Shown here piece after piece: positions 7,152-12,164 of a DNA stretch of 12,164 bases (its first letter is position 1; every line of letters starts with the position of its first letter). Origin of the DNA: Flavobacteriaceae bacterium (GTDB lineage: Bacteria; Bacteroidota; Bacteroidia; Flavobacteriales; Flavobacteriaceae). Location of the stretch: the NCBI GenBank assembly GCA_030625995.1, contig DAOUPU010000058.1:1-12164 (forward strand). The letters run 5' to 3'. The notes beneath the pieces were generated by a model that worked only from the letters and a program-made list of their open reading frames with translations, was not told where the DNA came from and ran no database searches. The position numbers and the translations under genes are program-made.

Positions 7152-8129
7152 ATGAGTAGGAAGGTTTTATTGTTTTTTATAGTCTGTTTTTTAGGACAAA
7201 AAATGAATTCCCAGGGGGTATTCCCAATATATACAGATTATTTGTCGGACAACGTATTTTTGGTACATTCTTCAGCTGCAGGAATTGGAAACTGTGATAA
7301 ATTAAGACTAACCTATAGACGACAATGGGCGGGGGTATCAAATGCGCCATCACTACAAACACTGAGTTATCATGCAAGAGTAAAAGAAAAAGTTGGATTA
7401 GGAGGTGTTATTTTTAATGATAAAAATGGATTCCACTCGCAAAAAGGTATTTCGGGAACATTTGCATATCACCTGAATTTTGGTCGAGAATATGCATTAA
7501 ATCAATTGTCTTTGGCTCTATCGCTCATGTACGTCCAAAATACTGTCGATCAGAGAGATTTTAATTCTCCAATTGATGATCCTATCATTTCCAGAATTAT
7601 TGAGTCCGAGAGCTACTATAATGCTGATTTCAGTATGGCCTATCATTTTTTGGATTTCTTCTCCTATTTTACAGTTAAAAATATGTTTACGCAGATTAAA
7701 AATGTGGATAATACAGATTTTCAATCATTGAATTTAAGAAGATATTTATTGACCTTTGGTTATTATATGGGTAGGAATAATAGTGTACAGTTTGAACCCT
7801 CTATAATGGGTCAATTGATTGAAAGAACCGGAGAAATATTCGTGGATTTCAATTTTAAAATATATAAAAATATTGGAACTATTGCCCAGTTATGGGCTGT
7901 TTTATCTTATCGGAACAGTTTTGAAGGTAATGCTATTGAAAGCCTAAAACAAATAACCCCAATAATTGGTATAAATTATAAACGCTTTATGTTTGCCTAT
8001 ACCTATACCTACCAATTGGGTGAAATTGCTTTTACTTCAGGTGGTTTCAATCAATTTACACTTGGTATTAATTTGTCGTGTAAGGAACAGAGATCAACCG
8101 GGTGTCCCAATGTAAGCTCCTTGTATTAA
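7152..8129 (+). CDS. PorP/SprF family type IX secretion-associated outer-membrane protein
   Basis: This is a 325-residue protein with an N-terminal signal peptide (hydrophobic VLLFFIVCFLG, cleavage probably near NSQ-G at residue 21). The mature start, YTDYLSDNVFLVHSSAAGIG followed by RLTYRRQWAGVSNAPSLQTLSYHA, matches the PorP/SprF hallmark N-P-A-x-x-G ... R-x-Q-W ... P-x-x-x-x-x-S. Here the usual Asn/His-Pro is replaced by His-Ser (39-40). The remainder is rich in alternating aromatic/hydrophobic strands and glycine, as expected for a membrane beta-barrel of this family, and the length is normal. PorP/SprF proteins are outer-membrane partners that bind or anchor cargo of the type IX secretion or gliding system, usually encoded next to a large adhesin with a gliding-motility C-terminal domain. 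No such partner is beside it here. A second in-frame Met at residue 18 would destroy the signal peptide, so the start at 7152 is preferred. Confidence 0.9.
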   Translation: MSRKVLLFFIVCFLGQKMNSQGVFPIYTDYLSDNVFLVHSSAAGIGNCDKLRLTYRRQWAGVSNAPSLQTLSYHARVKEKVGLGGVIFNDKNGFHSQKGISGTFAYHLNFGREYALNQLSLALSLMYVQNTVDQRDFNSPIDDPIISRIIESESYYNADFSMAYHFLDFFSYFTVKNMFTQIKNVDNTDFQSLNLRRYLLTFGYYMGRNNSVQFEPSIMGQLIERTGEIFVDFNFKIYKNIGTIAQLWAVLSYRNSFEGNAIESLKQITPIIGINYKRFMFAYTYTYQLGEIAFTSGGFNQFTLGINLSCKEQRSTGCPNVSSLY

Positions 8130-8543
8130 CTTGTTAATAGCATGTTAATGTTTTAATACTTATTATAATAGTAAAATAAAATCAATAAATTTATGCGCTA
8201 ATATAAATGACAACCTTCTTTTTAAATAAGACAAAATTTGTTATATTAGATGTGTAAATTAAAATTAACAAGGTCTGATGAATGGTTTGGATATTTGTGA
8301 TAAGAGAACTATAACCTAAAACTATATCGTTATAGAAAAATATAATTGAAATTTATACCATGTTTAATTTTAAATGTTAAACTTTACAACATAAAAGATT
8401 ATATAAAAATATTTATATGTTCGAATAAATAATAAAACTAATTAAAAAACTATCGTTATTGTGATGAATAAGAAACGTTTTGTTAGTAATTCTTACATTT
8501 AACGACCAAAACCAAGTAATACCAACCTTAATCAATAATAAAT
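8130..8543. other. 414-base AT-rich gene-free spacer
   Basis: This region is very AT-rich with no plausible reading frame. Just after the PorP/SprF stop, TGTTAAT occurs twice. A seven-base perfect inverted repeat, CTATAAC (8309-8315) and GTTATAG (8329-8335), could form a weak hairpin. I see no clean TAnnTTTG promoter with a -33 element ahead of the small gene at 8544. Confidence 0.4.
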
Positions 8544-8765
8544 ATGAAAATTTTAGACAGAGCATTAGAATTTGAAACTAATAAAAGTTCATTCAAATCT
8601 AGAAATGAAAAAATAATCGCATCGCGACAAGCCAAGGAGTTAATTCTGAGTATAAATGAAATTTATAAGGAAAATAAGGATCCCAACCTTATGGATGTCA
8701 TGAAACGCCTCACTGTTATAAAGCAAAAAATAGAAAAGAGACTGAAAATGAAAATTGTTGTTTAA
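8544..8765 (+). CDS. Small basic helical protein, 73 residues, unknown function
   Basis: The ATG is preceded by an A-rich leader (AATAATAAAT), which suits translation initiation in Bacteroidota. The product is lysine/glutamate-rich without cysteine, signal peptide or membrane segment. It reads as two amphipathic helices: about residues 20-44 (EKIIASRQAKELILSINEIY) and about 48-71 (LMDVMKRLTVIKQKIEKRL), separated by a KDPN turn. Hydrophobic residues fall at helix-like i, i+3, i+4 spacing, suggesting a helical hairpin or coiled-coil dimer in the cytoplasm. I do not recognise a named family, though the regular amphipathic pattern and start context make it more than a chance frame. It stands alone between two long spacers. 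Protein-protein or nucleic-acid interaction is possible because of its basic charge, but that is a guess. Confidence 0.7.
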   Translation: MKILDRALEFETNKSSFKSRNEKIIASRQAKELILSINEIYKENKDPNLMDVMKRLTVIKQKIEKRLKMKIVV

Positions 8766-9274
8766 ATATTCTGACTAATTTATTAGTATCAAAGAAGAAA
8801 AGATTAAACTCAATTCTTATAATGAGAGAAATACTATTTAACTACTACATGCCTGGTTAATCAATAGGAATATAATGGTGAAAAGAGTTCATTGGTAATA
8901 TGGAATTTTCAAAAATCTTTGATAGATGATGAGGGTGATTTTATGAAGTATTTTTGTTCTAATAACCATCCAATGAATTATTAATTTACCGATCTTGTTT
9001 GAGCATTTATGCGAAATTTGATTTCCTGTCTAATTTTGGTAAACCAGGCATTCCCTTAAATAAATTTTACGTAATCAATTTTCATACGGAAACACTTCTT
9101 ATAGTTTTAGGATGATATTATGGCATTAGACCATAACTGTACATATTCCAGGAAAGAAGAGAATAATGGTCCTTTTATGCTACTTGATCTAACTAAACAC
9201 TTCAAAATCAGGTTAGATATAAATTAATACTCTATTTTGGGATTACCTTCATATGCAATCTTTGTAATTATTTT
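8766..9274. other. 509-base AT-rich gene-free spacer
   Basis: Only short frames occur; the longest I found with an ATG is 35 codons (9120-9227) and has no recognisable features. TTATGG (9118-9123) and CCATAA (9131-9136) form a small hairpin. TAATTTTG at 9031-9038 fits the -7 consensus but lacks a -33 box. Near 9257-9264, AATCTTTG with TTTG at 9236-9239 resembles a promoter but would start only a few bases before the ATG at 9275. A widely spaced inverted repeat is listed separately. Confidence 0.4.
8849..9051. repeat. Widely spaced perfect 10-base inverted repeat
   Basis: ATGCCTGGTT (8849-8858) and AACCAGGCAT (9042-9051) are perfect reverse complements; counting inward, 14 of 16 positions match. 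The enclosed segment is 183 bases, non-coding and AT-rich. The geometry could be the ends of a small non-autonomous mobile element, but I see no clear target-site duplication outside the arms, and chance is not excluded. Confidence 0.3.
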
Positions 9275-10876
9275 ATGTTTTTCAAGTCTATAGAAATAGT
9301 GGAAAATCTATTTTTATATATCTGCTCATTCATATTATTTCTTTTGCCTCATCAAAATTTAGAAGCTCAGGAGCAAATAGAAGTACTATGCCAAGTTATT
9401 GACAAAACCTCCAATGAACCGATCATATATGCCACTATATTATTAAAAAAGAATAAACTTGGTGTTATTTCCGATGAGGATGGAAATTTTAGAATCCCAA
9501 TTCGTTTTAAAGAGCAATCCGATACCCTTCGTATTTCATCGATTGGATATAAAACAACCGAATTTGCATTGATAAGAATGAGTGAAGCAAAGGTGAATGT
9601 TCTGATGGTTGCACCCAAAATAGAATCACTTCAAGAAGTTACCTTGGTTTCAGATAAAAGAAAAACACTCAAATTATCTGCGAGAAAAATTGTGAAAAGT
9701 GCCCTTCAAAAGATGCCATTAAATTATCCACAAGAACCTTTTTCCTATATCGCTTACTATAGAGATTATCAGCAGTTACTCGATAGCGCCCATTACAGAT
9801 CAAAAAAAAATGGATTCGATCATAAGTATATCAATCTGAATGAAGGAATTATTGAGGTATTTGATGCGGGTTTTGGCACTAATAAACTGATGGACACATC
9901 AAATCAAACAGCACTTTACGATTTTAAGATCAATCAAAATTTTGCAATTGATTCATCTCTAGCAGTACCTTACGACAATCGAGACAAAAAGTATCTGGAA
10001 GGAGTTATTATTTCTCCACTGGGGGGGAATGAGTTAAATATTTTAAACTTAACCAATGCGATCAGAAATTTTGACAGGATGTCTTTTTCATTTGTCCACG
10101 TTTTAAACAAAGATTTTTTAACTAACCATACCTTTAACTTAGTGCAAGTCACTTATTTGGATGATATCTCAATTTATGAAATAAATTTCAGGTTGAGTGC
10201 TCATAAATCCGGTACTTATATGGCAGAGGGAACAATTTTTATAGCAAAAAATTCTTTTGCCATACACAAACTCACTTATAATTTATACGAAAAAGAGATG
10301 AGCAATCATTTATATGGAGTCAGTATGGAATATATCCCATATGGAGAACAGTACTATTTAAATTATATAACGTTTAATAATTCATTCAAACTTAAACTAG
10401 AAGATTATTTCAAAATTATCGATATTTCCTATAATTTTTCAAATTCCTACTTTAGGTTAAGTTTCAACCATACTATTGATGAGAATACGCTAGAACCTTG
10501 GGATAAAAATTTTAAAATAGATTATAAAAATCAAAGATTGAAAATTATTGATGTACAAAGGGAAAATAATAAAGAACTAAAAATTACGGTCCCCAATATG
10601 TATATTGAGGACCAGGATACTTTTGGTAAAAATATTAGAATAAAACTAAAAAATATTCGAGATATCAATGGGGAGATAGTAAATGAGATACCTCTGCTTA
10701 AAGTAAATCAGTTTAGAGAAATATTTGTGCAAGAGGTTTTTCCAAAAAATGAACTTGGTGAAGATCTGATTTTTGTACGGAAGAATGTACCTTTATCCCA
10801 CTCAAAAACTAATTCTGTCAAAAGACAATCCCATTATTGGATCAATACGCCATTAAAATCAACTAAGAAGGATTAA
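9275..10876 (+). CDS. Carboxypeptidase-regulatory-like domain protein, exported, 533 residues
   Basis: Residues about 9-31 form a signal peptide (LFLYICSFILFLLP, cleavage near LEA-QEQ). Residues 36-123 are a CarboxypepD_reg-like beta-sandwich: VLCQVIDKTSNEPIIYATILLKKNK, then GVISDEDGNFRI and LRISSIGYKT, ending in LQEVTLV. This module is the one found at the start of SusC-like TonB receptors and many Bacteroidota envelope proteins, but no TonB plug or barrel follows. The remaining ~400 residues begin with ARKIVKSALQKMPLNYPQEPFSYIAYYRDY and include GTIFIAKNSFAIHKLTYNLYEKE and YYLNYITFNNSFKLK. This layout is shared with Bacteroidota proteins annotated only by the first domain, partly resembling the start of DUF5686 proteins. 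Location is probably periplasmic or outer-membrane associated. The start at 9275 gives a complete signal peptide; a GTG at 9299 is an alternative. Odd features are a nine-A run (9802-9810) and a seven-G run (10021-10027) inside the coding sequence. Confidence 0.85.
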   Translation: MFFKSIEIVENLFLYICSFILFLLPHQNLEAQEQIEVLCQVIDKTSNEPIIYATILLKKNKLGVISDEDGNFRIPIRFKEQSDTLRISSIGYKTTEFALIRMSEAKVNVLMVAPKIESLQEVTLVSDKRKTLKLSARKIVKSALQKMPLNYPQEPFSYIAYYRDYQQLLDSAHYRSKKNGFDHKYINLNEGIIEVFDAGFGTNKLMDTSNQTALYDFKINQNFAIDSSLAVPYDNRDKKYLEGVIISPLGGNELNILNLTNAIRNFDRMSFSFVHVLNKDFLTNHTFNLVQVTYLDDISIYEINFRLSAHKSGTYMAEGTIFIAKNSFAIHKLTYNLYEKEMSNHLYGVSMEYIPYGEQYYLNYITFNNSFKLKLEDYFKIIDISYNFSNSYFRLSFNHTIDENTLEPWDKNFKIDYKNQRLKIIDVQRENNKELKITVPNMYIEDQDTFGKNIRIKLKNIRDINGEIVNEIPLLKVNQFREIFVQEVFPKNELGEDLIFVRKNVPLSHSKTNSVKRQSHYWINTPLKSTKKD

Positions 10877-10915
10877 TTCAAACCATTAATTTATGTAAAC
10901 ACCTATTAATAAATT

Positions 10916-11722
10916 TCAATCTTTGATTTTTCTAAGTATACTTAAGATTTCCGAAGAGATCTCTTCAATGGGTTTATGAGCTACATTTATAACCTTCCAT
11001 TTAGGGTGCATTCTAAATATCTTTCGGGCATAATCCAATTCTTTGTGAACATAGGATTGACTGGCGTAATTGCCTGTAAATCCCCCCAAATGTTTGTCCC
11101 TGCTTTCTCTAAGTGTGGCCAATCGCTTAGAATAGGTTGTCAAACAAAAAATTCGTTCGGGGGGCAAACTATAAACAATGTTAGGTAATGGAATTCCTAA
11201 AATGATCGGAATATTAGCAACGAACCACCCCTTATGTGCCATATAAACACTCAAAGGTGTTTTAAAAGTTCTTGACACACCCAACAGAACAAGATCTGCC
11301 TTATCTAATTCTTCAACACGCTGGCCATCATCATGCCTTAGCGTATATTCTACAGCTTCAATACGTTGAAAATAAGCCTTATTGAGCTTGCTGAAAATGC
11401 CAGGATTCTCTTCTGGCAGGTACTCGAATTGCAAGGCTAGCTGAGATAACATTGGGCCCATTAAATCTATGGTTACCAGATCGTAAAGCCTTCCCATATC
11501 AAGTATGAAATGACGTAATTCTTTACTTACCAAAGTATGGATTACAATGCCTTTGATATTATAGGCCTCAATGATTATGTCTCGAATTTGGTCCTCACGT
11601 CTAACTTTAGGTCGTACGTGTTTTACAACATCAACAGACGTAAATTGAACCAGGGCTGCATCTAATAATTGCGTTGCTGTCCTGCCGGTTCCATCCGATA
11701 ATATATATACCTGCTGTATCAT
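10916..11722 (-). CDS. PEP synthase / pyruvate phosphate dikinase regulatory kinase-pyrophosphorylase (DUF299)
   Basis: This is a 268-residue cytoplasmic enzyme. It begins with VYILSDGTGRTA (residues 5-16), the family's N-terminal S-D-G-T motif, and has the P-loop-like GVSRTFKTPLS at 148-158, DLMGPM at 86-91 and HDDG at 130-133. The family uses ADP to phosphorylate, and phosphate to dephosphorylate, a threonine next to the catalytic histidine of PEP synthase or pyruvate phosphate dikinase, switching gluconeogenic PEP formation off and on. The target enzyme is not in this window, so which of the two it regulates is not decided. Length and motif order are normal for the family. It lies 50 bases downstream of the carbonic anhydrase on the same strand, probably in one transcript, and its stop faces the stop of the 533-residue gene across 39 bases. 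The ATG at 11722 gives a compact, family-typical N-terminus. Confidence 0.95.
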   Translation of the reverse strand: MIQQVYILSDGTGRTATQLLDAALVQFTSVDVVKHVRPKVRREDQIRDIIIEAYNIKGIVIHTLVSKELRHFILDMGRLYDLVTIDLMGPMLSQLALQFEYLPEENPGIFSKLNKAYFQRIEAVEYTLRHDDGQRVEELDKADLVLLGVSRTFKTPLSVYMAHKGWFVANIPIILGIPLPNIVYSLPPERIFCLTTYSKRLATLRESRDKHLGGFTGNYASQSYVHKELDYARKIFRMHPKWKVINVAHKPIEEISSEILSILRKIKD

Positions 11723-11772
11723 ATACTAAGATAAGAAAAAGCTCAATAATTTTGCCCAAAAAGAAGAATAAA

Positions 11773-12164
11773 CTAATTTAAAAAATCTACCGTACCTGTA
11801 TCTAAATGATAGTAAGCCGAAACAATTGTTAGTTTGCCATTTTCTACGGCATCACTAATGATAGTCGATCGGTTCTTTAATTCTATAACTGTTAGTTTTG
11901 CATTTTTCTTTACAATATCTGAAATATATGCATTCTTTTTACTGGCAATAACCGCCGGATAAATTTGGCCGAGTAAATGATTTAAATTATATCCATTATC
12001 TCCTCCCTGAACAGCGGCGGATACAGCCCCGCAACTCTCATGTCCCATTACAACGATAACCGGACTGCCAATATTAGCTACAGCGTACTCTATACTCGCT
12101 ATAGATGAAGTATTTGCAATGTTCCCTGCAACTCGTACTACGAATAATTCTCCCAAACCTGTAT
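11773..12164 (-). CDS. Beta-class carbonic anhydrase, N-terminus beyond window edge
   Basis: The frame remains open to the right edge; the TTG at 12154-12156 is an internal leucine in TGLGELFVVRVAGN, so the gene begins outside the window. About 130 C-terminal residues are visible. RVAGN followed by SIEYAVANIGSPVIVVMGHESCGAV is the beta-carbonic anhydrase core: His (12040-12042) and Cys (12031-12033) in G-H-x-x-C-G are two of the zinc ligands, while the first Cys and the Asp/Arg of the C-x-D-x-R motif must be in the missing ~70-90 residues. The C-terminal VSAYYHLDTGTVDFL is the usual last strand. The enzyme interconverts CO2 and bicarbonate in the cytoplasm; no export signal can be judged. It lies upstream of, and probably in the same transcript as, the PEP synthase/PPDK regulator. 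Confidence 0.95.
   Translation of the reverse strand, partial: TGLGELFVVRVAGNIANTSSIASIEYAVANIGSPVIVVMGHESCGAVSAAVQGGDNGYNLNHLLGQIYPAVIASKKNAYISDIVKKNAKLTVIELKNRSTIISDAVENGKLTIVSAYYHLDTGTVDFLN

Noticed and set aside
9120..9227. 35-codon reading frame in the spacer before the 533-residue gene
   Set aside because: Short, no amphipathic, signal or domain pattern, and no clear initiation context; chance length in this spacer.
10888..10915. Inverted repeat AATTTAT/ATAAATT between convergent stops as a bidirectional terminator
   Set aside because: Purely A/T stem of seven pairs with a 14-base loop and no T-run; too weak to call.
12154..12156. TTG as the start of the carbonic anhydrase
   Set aside because: It would remove the zinc-binding C-x-D-x-R region, and the frame continues with family-typical residues to the window edge.

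Overview
The window is AT-rich, uses A-rich rather than strong Shine-Dalgarno leaders, and encodes several protein families typical of Bacteroidota. These include a PorP/SprF-type outer-membrane protein linked to type IX secretion, a carboxypeptidase-regulatory-like surface protein, and a long BNR/VPS10-like repeat protein. A member of the Bacteroidota, most likely a marine-type Flavobacteriia or close relative, is the best guess. I see no rRNA, tRNA, CRISPR array, transposase, phage gene or recognisable defence system.

Layout. Bases 2-2962 (+) are the 3' part of a large Asp-box (BNR) beta-propeller protein cut by the left edge. Bases 3011-3140 are a dense cluster of four stem-loops, the last followed by a T-rich run. 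It separates the propeller gene from a pirin-family metalloprotein (3176-4201, +). A DUF1295-type membrane protein (4271-5194, -) converges on the pirin gene and diverges from the next block.

From 5448 to 10876 all genes are on the + strand. Three of the four have predicted signal peptides, and they are separated by unusually long AT-rich spacers (600, 414 and 509 bases). They are an exported protein made of 24 copies of a roughly 12-residue [D/P/H]-[IV]-K-A-[IL] repeat arranged as two duplicated halves, a PorP/SprF-like protein, a 73-residue helical basic protein, and a 533-residue carboxypeptidase-regulatory-like protein. This block looks like cell-surface or envelope accessory material.

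The right end (minus strand) holds a beta-carbonic anhydrase, truncated by the window edge, followed 50 bases downstream by a kinase/pyrophosphorylase that regulates PEP synthase or pyruvate phosphate dikinase. The two are probably co-transcribed and plausibly connected through bicarbonate/PEP metabolism.

The most interesting items are the 12-residue-periodic repeat protein, the stem-loop cluster with a terminator-like end sitting in the pirin leader, the PorP/SprF gene without an adjacent adhesin partner, and two homopolymer tracts inside the 533-residue surface protein gene. I did not find convincing evidence for a complete new multi-gene system.
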